From positions 1 through 12,773 of the forward strand of contig JAAZLZ010000176.1 in NCBI GenBank assembly GCA_012799075.1: DNA of 12,773 nucleotides. Reading direction: 5' to 3'. Below are positions 1-6,683 of this stretch, in pieces. Numbering within the stretch: the first letter of the stretch is position 1; each line of letters begins with the position of its first letter. The DNA is from Bacillota bacterium. Its GTDB lineage: Bacteria > Bacillota > Limnochordia > JAAZLZ01. A model generated the notes under the pieces. The model was not told the DNA's origin. It worked only from the letters and a program-made list of their open reading frames with translations, and ran no database searches. A program made the translations under genes and the position numbers.

Positions 1-978
1 GAAAAGGTCCACATGAAAATGGAAAAACTTAAAGGGGATACCCTCCCGCTGCCTTGCCAGATATAACTCGGTTAGCCGATCATACTCCCGCAGGATTGCC
101 GGAACATGCTCATCCCCCAAGGCAAAAGGACCATCCAGGGAAACAACGGGCTCCAAGGAAATCTCCCGGAAGCCAAGGTCCGCCAGATGCCGGACATCTT
201 CGGTAAAGTCTAGGTTGGCATTGGTGTAGGTCCCCCGGACATAGTAATTCCGGTGTTCCCGGGAACCGGCCAGTTGTACAAAGCGGGGGACAACTCTGTT
301 GTAGGTGGAGTAGCTCCCCCCCACCGGCGGACGCATAGCATCATGGACCTTCGGCCGACCATCGAGGCTCATGACCACCTGGATGTTCTCCTTGTTTAGG
401 AAATCCATCTTGTCCTCGGTCAACAACAGCCCGTTGGTGGTCAAAGTGAATGCAAACACCTTGTCTTGGTACTTTCGAGCATACTCCACCACCGCCGGGA
501 TGATGCTCCAGTTCAGAAGGGGCTCGCCGCCAAAAAAGTCGATCTCCAGATGCCGACGCGAACCAGCATGGGCTACCAGCCAATCGACGGCTTTTAGGGC
601 CACCTCGAGGGGCATCAAGTCGTTCTCCTTGGTATAGGGAGAAGCGAAACAGTACTTGCAGGCCATGTTGCAGCTTTGGGCCACGTTTAGGCATAAAGCC
701 TTGACCGGGGCGTCCTCCGGGGGCGCCCAAGATCGCCAGGGTTCATCGCCAAACAAGAGTCCCTCTTGTCTGAGCTGATCCAGCTCATCCCAAGCTTCTT
801 CAACCGAATGAATCGGGAAGTCCTGCAAGGCGGCGACGGCCTCCGCCCTGCTTTTTATCAGCCCCCTTTGCAGGATGGCCCAGCTGATGTCATCTAACAG
901 GTGAACGGCACCTCCGGCGGCATCCACCGCTATTTTGGCGCCGTTCATTTCATAAAGGTGTAGCTTAGCACCTTCCAA
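1..978 (-). CDS. SCIFF peptide maturase, radical SAM/SPASM (partial, C-terminus beyond window)
   Basis: This is the N-terminal 326 residues of the thioether-forming radical SAM enzyme that matures SCIFF peptides. The frame is open from 978 to the window edge. The segment at about residues 7-26 (HLYEMNGAKIAVDAAGGAVH) resembles the N-terminal, peptide-recognition part of this family. The radical SAM motif CNMACKYC (Cys103, Cys107, Cys110) binds the 4Fe-4S cluster that cleaves S-adenosylmethionine. FFGGEP (about 148-153) is the glycine-rich SAM-binding motif. Family members are about 450 aa, so the C-terminal SPASM domain with auxiliary clusters should lie outside the window. The TTG start at 978 was chosen because GGTGAG sits just upstream. 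A GTG at 987 is in frame and possible. The gene begins within about 11 bp of the SCIFF stop, so the two are cotranscribed. Function is assigned by family motifs and by the adjacent peptide. Confidence 0.93.
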   Translation of the reverse strand, partial: MEGAKLHLYEMNGAKIAVDAAGGAVHLLDDISWAILQRGLIKSRAEAVAALQDFPIHSVEEAWDELDQLRQEGLLFGDEPWRSWAPPEDAPVKALCLNVAQSCNMACKYCFASPYTKENDLMPLEVALKAVDWLVAHAGSRRHLEIDFFGGEPLLNWSIIPAVVEYARKYQDKVFAFTLTTNGLLLTEDKMDFLNKENIQVVMSLDGRPKVHDAMRPPVGGSYSTYNRVVPRFVQLAGSREHRNYYVRGTYTNANLDFTEDVRHLADLGFREISLEPVVSLDGPFALGDEHVPAILREYDRLTELYLARQREGIPFKFFHFHVDLF

Positions 979-989
979 GGAACTCACCG

Positions 990-1151
990 CTACTTTTGCC
1001 GGTCTTCGTTCATACAGGTCTGGTTGCCTACGGTGCAGGAAGTCTTGCAAGCCGACTGGCAAGAAGCCTGACACTCACCACAGCCCTGTCCCGGAGCAGG
1101 CTGGAGACCGCGACCGCTCAATGTAATTACATGTTTGTAAGTCTTCGACAA
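990..1151 (-). CDS. SCIFF ranthipeptide precursor (six cysteines in forty-five), 53 aa
   Basis: This small gene encodes a 53-aa precursor of the SCIFF family. The C-terminal half carries six cysteines at residues 24, 27, 31, 35, 39 and 46 in the family pattern (core CGECQASCQSACKTSC, then TVGNQ). A KHVITL segment near the N-terminus is also typical. The adjacent radical SAM enzyme is expected to join a cysteine sulfur to a non-alpha carbon of another residue, giving a ranthipeptide. No ATG fits: the frame opens after a TGA and the only well-placed start is TTG at 1151, preceded by GAGGTGAT with a spacing of about 6. The start and small size make it easy to miss. The peptide is cytoplasmic at synthesis; its final role is not established. 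Family assignment is very secure. Confidence 0.95.
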   Translation of the reverse strand: MSKTYKHVITLSGRGLQPAPGQGCGECQASCQSACKTSCTVGNQTCMNEDRQK

Positions 1152-1185
1152 GGAACATCACCTCTTCCCTAAGTACTGCAACAAG

Positions 1186-1215
1186 ATTATACCACAACTA
1201 GCTTCGCCTGGGCAA
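1186..1215 (-). promoter_or_regulatory. Sigma-A type extended -10 promoter for SCIFF and its maturase
   Basis: On the minus strand a perfect TATAAT lies at 1191-1186, preceded by TGG, giving an extended -10 (TGnTATAAT). A -35 match TTGCCC lies at 1215-1210 with an 18-bp spacer. The -35 falls inside the last codons of trkH. The expected transcript starts near 1179, leaving a leader of about 28 nt before the SCIFF TTG. This suggests the peptide operon is transcribed independently of trkH. Confidence 0.75.
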
Positions 1216-2667
1216 AAGATCTGGGTAGCCGACCCGGTGGAACTCTCTGGTGAATAGCAGCAGCACCGTGAATATCTCAAGGCGCCCAAAGAGCATCAAC
1301 AGGCTGAGAAGAAGCTTGACCGGCCCCGACAGAAAACCGTAATTCTCCGCCGGGCCCACCCTTCCCAAGCCCGGGCCTACGTTTCCTAGGGTCGCGGCAA
1401 CGGCCCCCATGGAGCTTTCGATATCCAGACCAAAGGCCGTCAAGGTCAATGTGCCGATGACGAAAATGGCAACATAAAAGACACAAAACCCCATTACTCC
1501 CGATGCCGTCGGTTCGGGCACCACCCTGCCCCCTATTCGCAAAGGAACCACCGCCCGGGGGTGGACTAGTCGGTAAAGCTCCCGGTAAGCATACTTCAGA
1601 CAGACCAGAATCCTGATCTGCTTCATGCCTCCAGTAGTTGAGCCCCCGCACCCGCCCATGAACATAAGGACCAAGAGGATCGATTTGCTCAGGGTGGGCC
1701 AGAGTTCATAGTTTGCGGAGGTAAAGCCGGTCCCGGTCATGATGGCAACCACCTGGAAGGCAGAGTATCTCAGGGAACTTATTATATTCCCATATGCGCC
1801 GCACCGATTGCTCAAGGTGACCAAGACCGTTGCGACTAGGATCATCCCCCCGTAGAATCGGAACTCCGCATCTTGGAGCAACACCTTGCCATTGCCCCGC
1901 AAGACGTGGTACAGGAGGGTAAAATTCGTGGCCGAAATCAAAATGAAAACGGTGATGACACCCTCAATGTAGGGGCTGTTAAACCCCCTAATGCTGGCAT
2001 TCCTGGTTGAGTAGCCCCCCGTCGCCATGGTGGTGAAGCTGTGGTTGAGCGCATCGTAGAGGTCCATGCCCCCCAACATCAACAATACCATCAGGACTAG
2101 GGTCAAACTGAGATAAAGGACCCAGAGGGCCTTGGCTGTCTCGGTAATCCGGGGAAGCAGACGATCGGCCGAAAGACCGGGGACTTCCGCTCGAAACAGT
2201 TGGTAGCCCCCTCCACCTAGCTTGGGAAAGACCGCAACGAACAAAACAACGATCCCCATGCCTCCCAACCATTGGGTCAGACTCCGCCAAAAGAGAATCC
2301 CCCGGGGCTCGGTCTCAATGCTGGTCAAAATGGTGGCCCCTGTGGTGGTGAAGCCGGACATGGTCTCAAAGTAGGCATCGGCAAAGCTACTGCATGAGCC
2401 CGCCAGGATAAAGGGCAGCGAGCCGAAGGCCGCCGCCAGGACCCAACCCAAAGCCGCAACGGCAAAACCTTCCCGGTGGCCGATCTCCCCGGACTTTGTC
2501 CAAAGGCAAAGCAAAACTCCCGCCCCTACGGTGATGATGATGGATAGGATAAAGGCTCTAATATCAGGCCCTTGGTAGTGCAATGCCCAGAACAAAGGCA
2601 ACAGCATAGACAGGCCAACTAGTGCCAGCAGCCTGCCCAATAGGTTGCTCACCGCCTGCATATTCAT
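1198..2667 (-). CDS. trkH: Trk-type potassium uptake channel subunit TrkH
   Basis: TrkH forms the membrane channel of the Trk K+ uptake system and works with the cytosolic regulator TrkA. The 489-aa protein is strongly hydrophobic throughout and has the four pore-loop repeats of the TrkH/TrkG/KtrB superfamily. The glycine-bearing filters are GFTTTGAT (105-112), TTMATGGYS (212-220), TGTGFTSA (311-318) and TLGNVGPGLG (426-435). A glycine-rich stretch GGCGGSTTGG (338-347) follows the third repeat and is characteristic. Length matches the family. The ATG at 2667 has AGGAGG 7 nt upstream, and that ribosome site overlaps the stop of trkA, implying translational coupling. No intrinsic terminator is visible after the stop; the SCIFF promoter begins there instead. 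Confidence 0.96.
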   Translation of the reverse strand: MNMQAVSNLLGRLLALVGLSMLLPLFWALHYQGPDIRAFILSIIITVGAGVLLCLWTKSGEIGHREGFAVAALGWVLAAAFGSLPFILAGSCSSFADAYFETMSGFTTTGATILTSIETEPRGILFWRSLTQWLGGMGIVVLFVAVFPKLGGGGYQLFRAEVPGLSADRLLPRITETAKALWVLYLSLTLVLMVLLMLGGMDLYDALNHSFTTMATGGYSTRNASIRGFNSPYIEGVITVFILISATNFTLLYHVLRGNGKVLLQDAEFRFYGGMILVATVLVTLSNRCGAYGNIISSLRYSAFQVVAIMTGTGFTSANYELWPTLSKSILLVLMFMGGCGGSTTGGMKQIRILVCLKYAYRELYRLVHPRAVVPLRIGGRVVPEPTASGVMGFCVFYVAIFVIGTLTLTAFGLDIESSMGAVAATLGNVGPGLGRVGPAENYGFLSGPVKLLLSLLMLFGRLEIFTVLLLFTREFHRVGYPDLLPRRS

Positions 2668-2678
2668 CGAAAGCCCTC

Positions 2679-4031
2679 CTAACGGGCTGCAGCGAACTGT
2701 CTCTCGACACTGGCAACCGCATCGGGCAAGGTAAAGACGATGGCTCGATCCCCGGGTAGGATTGCATCCTGACCTCGAGGGATAATGATCCTATTCCCCC
2801 GCACAATTGCGCCCACGATAGTCCCCCGGGGGAAAGATACATCTTCCAGCCTACGGTTGACAATCGGTGATTGGGGAATGGCCTTAAACTCAATGACCTC
2901 GGCTTTGCCTTCCTTCAGGATTGCCGTTGAGACCACGTTCCCCTTGCGGACAAGCTTCAAGATAGTGTTGGCCGTCAGCAAACGGGGGTGGATCGCCGCA
3001 TCGATGCCCAGGGCCTCCACCACCGGACCGTAGTCGGGGCGGCTCACCTTGACGATGCTCTTCTTAACCCCAAGATGCTTGCCCAACACCCCCGCCAAGA
3101 TGTTGACCTCATCGTTCCTTGTCGCCGCGATGAAGGCATCCATGGATCCGATCCCCTCCTGCTTGAGGAGACCTAGGTCTGTTCCGTTGCCATGGATGAC
3201 TAGGACATTGCCTAGTGCCTCGGCCACCTCATGGCAGCGCCGTTCGTCCTCTTCGATGAGGGTGGCGTGGATCCCGAACTTCGCGTAGTCCTGAAGCATC
3301 TCGGCCACCTGGAGACTAATCCGGCCGCCCCCAACGATGGCTACACTGCGGATATGCTCTTTTTTTTGGCCGACCCACCAGCCGATGCCGGCTAGGCTCC
3401 CCGCTTTCCCCAAGACAAAAATGGTATCGTGGGCAATTATCTCGTCATCTCCCCGGGGGATGATCACATCGCCGTTACGAGCAATAGCAACGATCAAGCA
3501 GTCCCGGGACAAGGGTAGTTCCCGCACCTTTTTGCCGGCGATCTCTGCCTCTTGATGGACGCGAAAGCCCAGCATTTCCACCTTGTTGTTGGCAAAGTAG
3601 TCGACTTCCGTGGCGGCAGGGGTCTTGAGCAGCTTGATGATCTCCCTGGCAACTACCCGCTCGGGGTTGATCGTCAAATCGATCCCCAGCTCTTCATTCG
3701 AAAGGAGATTGTCCCGATCGCCAAAATCATCGCCCCGCACCCGGGCCACCGTCTTGGCCACGCCGAACTTCTTGGCCAGCATGCAGGCAATCACGTTGGC
3801 CTCGTCGGTTTGGGTGACGGCGATCAGCATGGTGGCTTGTTTTATGCCGACCTGCTCCAAGACGCGAGCACTCCCGCCATTGCCGAGGAGGGTCATCACA
3901 TCTAAAGCTTCCGCCACCCTCTGCAGGGCCCTCTCATTGCGGTCGATCACCACCACATCTTGTCCCTCTTCGGACAGTCGCTGGGCGATGTAAAAGCCAA
4001 CTTCCCCGGCTCCAATCACAACGACCCGCAA
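2679..4031 (-). CDS. trkA: Trk potassium transport regulator TrkA (two RCK domains)
   Basis: TrkA is the cytosolic nucleotide-binding gating ring for TrkH. The protein has two RCK modules in tandem. The first Rossmann fold starts with VVVIGAGEVG and an acidic strand end VVVIDRNE; the second starts at about residue 229 with SVAIVGGGRIS and TLIEEDERR. Each is followed by a TrkA-C subdomain, for example IAGKKVRELPL and VNRRLEDVSF, both ending in IIPRG. The TTG at 4031 is preferred (MRVVVIGAGEVG, 450 aa) because AGAGGGGTG lies about 6 nt upstream. The alternative GTG at 4040 would overlap that ribosome site and add three residues not seen in relatives. trkH follows 11 bp downstream, so the two subunits form one transcription unit. 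Confidence 0.95.
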   Translation of the reverse strand: MRVVVIGAGEVGFYIAQRLSEEGQDVVVIDRNERALQRVAEALDVMTLLGNGGSARVLEQVGIKQATMLIAVTQTDEANVIACMLAKKFGVAKTVARVRGDDFGDRDNLLSNEELGIDLTINPERVVAREIIKLLKTPAATEVDYFANNKVEMLGFRVHQEAEIAGKKVRELPLSRDCLIVAIARNGDVIIPRGDDEIIAHDTIFVLGKAGSLAGIGWWVGQKKEHIRSVAIVGGGRISLQVAEMLQDYAKFGIHATLIEEDERRCHEVAEALGNVLVIHGNGTDLGLLKQEGIGSMDAFIAATRNDEVNILAGVLGKHLGVKKSIVKVSRPDYGPVVEALGIDAAIHPRLLTANTILKLVRKGNVVSTAILKEGKAEVIEFKAIPQSPIVNRRLEDVSFPRGTIVGAIVRGNRIIIPRGQDAILPGDRAIVFTLPDAVASVERQFAAAR

Positions 4032-4097
4032 GAGAAACACCCCTCTTCAAACGAGAACGATTCCTGGGCCCAAGGGTCGAAAGAGCACCGTTCCCTT

Positions 4098-4126
4098 ACC
4101 TTACCACATCCCCCAGACAAGTTCAA
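4098..4126 (-). promoter_or_regulatory. Candidate promoter for trkA-trkH
   Basis: On the minus strand TTGAAC (4126-4121) is followed after 17 bp by TAAGGT (4103-4098), preceded by TGG as an extended -10. Both elements are partial consensus matches, but spacing is ideal and the layout mirrors the stronger SCIFF promoter. It lies about 70 bp before the trkA start, in the only sizeable gap between the HD-GYP and trk genes. Confidence 0.5.
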
Positions 4127-4141
4127 AGTCCACGAACATTC

Positions 4142-4169
4142 CCCCACCGCGGTAAGAAGTCCCCACCGC
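4142..4169 (-). repeat. Pair of 9-bp direct repeats upstream of the trkA promoter
   Basis: GCGGTGGGG occurs twice on the minus strand, at 4169-4161 and 4150-4142, with start-to-start spacing of 19 bp. The pair lies between the HD-GYP stop and the candidate trkA promoter, about 16 bp upstream of its -35. It could be a regulator binding site. No regulator is identified. Confidence 0.35.
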
Positions 4170-4184
4170 CGCTGTCAACCCATC

Positions 4185-5426
4185 CTATCCCTGGAATTCC
4201 ATATACTCCCGCTGGGCATCCTCCTGGGCCTTAAGGCGCATCGAATTGACCTGGCTGAAATTGTCATCTAGGGCGGCCACCACGCCCCCATCGAGGGCGC
4301 CTTCCCTCGCCATTTTCCGTAACAGCCATAGGGCTTCATCCAGCTCCATGCCCACACGGTAGGGACGATCTTCCGTAATCGCGGTGAACACATCGGCCAC
4401 CGCTACAATCCGGGCGCCCAATGGCAGCTGATCGCCGTTTACCTGGAAGGGATAACCGTTGCCATCGAGGCGTTCATGGTGGAAGGCAGCCCACAACCTG
4501 ATGGTCTCCAACTCGTCGATGGCTTCAAGAATATGGTAGGTGTAAAAGGAGTGGCCCTTGACCAAGTTGTACTCGGCAGCCGTCAGCTTCCCGGGCTTTT
4601 CCAGGATCTCCGCGGGCACCGCGAGCTTGCCCAGATCGTGCAAGTGCCCGGCCACTCGGATCAATTGGCACTCCCGGGCGGAAAAGCCCATGAGCATCCC
4701 CAATGCCTTGGCACTAGCCGCCACCCCCTGGCTGTGGGTCGCGGTGAATTGGCTGCGGAAGTCGATAATCCGGCTGAAAAGCTGGGATATGCCGATTAGT
4801 CCTTCCATATCGAGCTCCATGGTCAAGGGCCCAAGCCGCTTGCCTAAGCTCCAATACAAGGAGTTGGAGACTGTATACAGCCAGAAATGCTGCCGCCTAG
4901 CCACCCGTTGGAATACTTCCACCAACTCCGGCATGAACATCTCCCCGGATTCGGCGGTGATCCTGGCGATGATCCCCGGTACCTGTTGAAGGATCTCTTC
5001 GTCATCATCGATCAAGACGGCAATCCGATCGGCCAGATGCAAGATACAGCTGCCAAGGGGTACATCCGCCCCTTCTTGGACCGTTCGCCAAGGCGTATGG
5101 TGGCAGCGGATGAGTTCAGCTGCCGGAGCCAGGGGAGAAAATTTCCGCAGGAAACGATAACCCCGCTCTCCATGTAGATGGTCCTGGGTTTCAAAGTCCA
5201 GGGCATCGAGCCTTTCCTGCAGGGATAGGGCGCCGATATCGTGGAGCGCCCCTGCCAGAAACAACATGTCTTGCTCTTCGGGCGAGAGGCCCATCTCCAA
5301 TCCTATGCAAAGGGCGATGTAGCCGACCTGAACGTGGTGATTCACCATCTCGTTGCTGATCAGATCCACCGCCCTCGACAGACCCATGAGCATATCGAAC
5401 AGGGATACCTGCTGCCGACGAATCAA
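4185..5426 (-). CDS. Tandem HD protein with C-terminal HD-GYP c-di-GMP phosphodiesterase domain
   Basis: The 413-aa protein carries two HD-type domains and no obvious membrane segment. The C-terminal domain has the full HD-GYP signature: H231, HLHDLGK (HD at 263-264, K267), GHSFYTYH (H292), HHERLDGNGYP (H316/H317, GYP 324-326) and VADVF (D345). This predicts hydrolysis of cyclic di-GMP at a metal centre. The N-terminal domain keeps NHH (30-31), LHDIGA (HD 62-63), CHH (109-110) and LADR (D133), but has Ala where lysine follows HDIG and no GYP motif. It may be a degenerate or regulatory HD domain. The TTG start at 5426 has AGGAGGG 7 nt upstream. It lies 24 bp after the hemerythrin stop, suggesting cotranscription. 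An enzymatic role is likely; the input signal is unknown. Confidence 0.9.
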   Translation of the reverse strand: MIRRQQVSLFDMLMGLSRAVDLISNEMVNHHVQVGYIALCIGLEMGLSPEEQDMLFLAGALHDIGALSLQERLDALDFETQDHLHGERGYRFLRKFSPLAPAAELIRCHHTPWRTVQEGADVPLGSCILHLADRIAVLIDDDEEILQQVPGIIARITAESGEMFMPELVEVFQRVARRQHFWLYTVSNSLYWSLGKRLGPLTMELDMEGLIGISQLFSRIIDFRSQFTATHSQGVAASAKALGMLMGFSARECQLIRVAGHLHDLGKLAVPAEILEKPGKLTAAEYNLVKGHSFYTYHILEAIDELETIRLWAAFHHERLDGNGYPFQVNGDQLPLGARIVAVADVFTAITEDRPYRVGMELDEALWLLRKMAREGALDGGVVAALDDNFSQVNSMRLKAQEDAQREYMEFQG

Positions 5427-5450
5427 TCACTATCCCTCCTGGAACATTCC

Positions 5451-5852
5451 TTAGGCCTTCCGCAAGTAGTTTCCAAAGGCCTTATCCACCTGAGCGATAT
5501 GCTTCATCAGCCAATCCACCACCACCCGGTTCGTCAACACCACAAAGCGCAAAGTGGGCCCCTCGGCTTCGAATTCATCCTTGAGCTTGGCTAGATCACT
5601 TTTGAAGGCGTCATGGAGTCTCTTGTGGGCAGCAAACTCCGGGTAGCCCGATTCTTGCTGGAGCTTTTCTTCATCGGCGAAGTGGGTGACAACGTATTCC
5701 TCCAGGAACCCTATGATGTTCCCTACTTCTTCCTTGCCCCGGCCCTGGCTGCAAGCAGCTAGCAGCTTATTCACCCGAGCAAAGAGCTCCTTGTGCTGGT
5801 CATCAATGGTAGTTATCCCTGTCGCCAGGTCACTTGTCCACTGGATGGCCAC
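5451..5852 (-). CDS. Bacteriohemerythrin (single-domain diiron O2-binding protein)
   Basis: The 133-aa protein has the complete hemerythrin metal-ligand set: H20 (DDQHKEL), H57 and E61 (HFADE), H76 and H80 (HKRLH), H118 and D123 (HIAQVD). These seven residues bind a diiron centre that reversibly binds oxygen. There is no signal peptide, so it is cytosolic. In anaerobes such proteins are thought to bind or sense O2. The GTG at 5852 is chosen because AAGGAGG is centred about 8 nt upstream and the protein then begins MAIQWTSDL as in relatives; a GTG at 5861 overlaps the ribosome site. It is the first gene after the intron insertion and leads into the HD-GYP gene. Confidence 0.94.
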   Translation of the reverse strand: MAIQWTSDLATGITTIDDQHKELFARVNKLLAACSQGRGKEEVGNIIGFLEEYVVTHFADEEKLQQESGYPEFAAHKRLHDAFKSDLAKLKDEFEAEGPTLRFVVLTNRVVVDWLMKHIAQVDKAFGNYLRKA

Positions 5853-5933
5853 CGGTTCCACCTCCTTATGAAACGTCGGGTCAAGATTTCTTCTTCGAGG
5901 CTGGAAATCCTTCTCTAAACCAGGGGCTGTAAA
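5853..5933. other. Hemerythrin leader between intron 3' end and start codon
   Basis: This short segment holds the hemerythrin ribosome site (AGGAGG at 5866-5861, minus strand). No convincing -35/-10 pair is visible. A TTTACA at 5933-5928 has no matching -10. The native promoter of the hemerythrin operon may be elsewhere, or the genes may depend on read-through from the intron and acs operon. Confidence 0.4.
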
Positions 5934-5935
5934 CC

Positions 5936-5980
5936 GAGTAGGGCAGCACTAGATGATCATGTCTAGCGCTGTCCCTCTCA
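5936..5980 (-). ncRNA. Outer intron domain VI
   Basis: Just after domain V, CAGCGCTAGA pairs with TCTAGTGCTG, closed below by GGG/CCC. A following GAG/CTC pair flanks an unpaired A at 5939, the likely branch-point adenosine. Confidence 0.75.
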
Positions 5981-5982
5981 CA

Positions 5983-6013
5983 GAACCGTGCGTACGGACC
6001 TCGTACACGGCTC
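5983..6013 (-). ncRNA. Outer intron domain V
   Basis: The 31-nt hairpin starts GAGCCGTG and ends CACGGTTC, which pair over 8 bp. A TACG/CGTA upper stem and a 2-nt CG bulge on the 3' side follow the canonical domain V plan. It begins on the base right after the RT stop codon. It is slightly shorter than the common 34 nt because the terminal loop region is compact. Confidence 0.9.
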
Positions 6014-6606
6014 CTAGCAAACTTCAGCGTTTGGATAATAACGATGCAAAATGCCAACCTCGTATCCTGCGAGGTCTACTAGACCGATGTCGTCAAACCA
6101 GATGTTTGGCAATGCCGATAGAAGAGGGCTCGCCGAGTCTCTCCATCTTTGCATGGAGATCTTCTGGAACTCCCCTCGGTATCCCCGTCTACGCAGTTCT
6201 TGGTGGAGGGCTTTCCAGCCTTTCCACTCTCTCATCTTTTTCATCCTCAGCCGCCTACGTATCCACCCCATAAGGTCTTGGACTACTTTCTTACAATTAG
6301 CTGCACGGAAGTAGTTGATCCAGCCTCTTAGGACGGGATTTAGCCTTTTGACCATGGCTTCAACGTTCATTCCATGGTTTCTAGGTGTGAGCTTACGGAT
6401 AGTGTCTTTGAAGGCTTTGATCTTTTGGGGATTGATGCCCACATGTCTGCGGTAGATTACAAATCCCAGGTACGGAACACCTTCGTAAACACTGGTCACC
6501 TGCGTCTTTTTCCTGTTGACGACGAGCTTAAGCTCATTTTCTAGCAACTCAAAGGCTATCTTCTCGTACTTCTCCGCTTGGCGTGGAGACCGAGCAAAGA
6601 CCAGTA
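6014..6606 (-). pseudogene. Outer intron RT/maturase, 3' fragment (after YADD)
   Basis: This is the C-terminal part of a group II RT, starting directly after the catalytic YADD with LVFARSPRQAEKYEK. It contains the end of the palm, the thumb/maturase X region (VEAMVKRLNPVLRGWINYFR) and the C-terminal WFDDIGLVDL segment, ending at the TAG next to domain V. No HNH endonuclease is present. About 197 residues remain, which with the 5' fragment makes about 425 aa, the usual length. The 5' side is cut by the inner intron. If that intron runs 8468 to 6607, splicing joins GAC GAC A to TA CTG GTC and restores YADDILVFARS in frame. Confidence 0.9.
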
Positions 6607-6609
6607 GGT

Positions 6610-6646
6610 GAGTAGCCCCGGGGAATTGCACCCCGAGGCCCTCTCA
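6610..6646 (-). ncRNA. Inner intron domain VI
   Basis: CGGGG and CCCCG pair around a TGCAATT loop. The stem continues outward to an unpaired A at 6614, followed by CTC pairing with GAG. That A is the predicted branch point, 6 to 7 nt from the 3' splice site. Confidence 0.75.
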
Positions 6647-6680
6647 GAACCGGACTTGAACCTCTCAGCTCATCCGGCTC
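6647..6680 (-). ncRNA. Inner intron domain V
   Basis: A 34-nt hairpin of canonical length: GAGCCGGA pairs with TCCGGTTC, then a 2-nt AG bulge, an upper stem TGAGCT/GGTTCA and a GAGA tetraloop. It starts 3 bases after the stop of the inner RT. Confidence 0.93.
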
Positions 6681-6683
6681 CCA

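Noticed and set aside
341..730. A 129-codon minus-strand frame inside the SCIFF maturase.
   Set aside because: It is an alternative frame of the radical SAM gene, whose motifs are continuous in the chosen frame.
1152..1197. Possible intrinsic terminator after trkH.
   Set aside because: No stable hairpin with a T-run is present; the segment is occupied by the SCIFF promoter and leader.
4173..4178. A perfect TTGACA (minus strand) just after the HD-GYP stop.
   Set aside because: No acceptable -10 lies 16-18 bp downstream (TTACCG or TACCGC only). The TTGAAC/TAAGGT pair further on is better placed for trkA.
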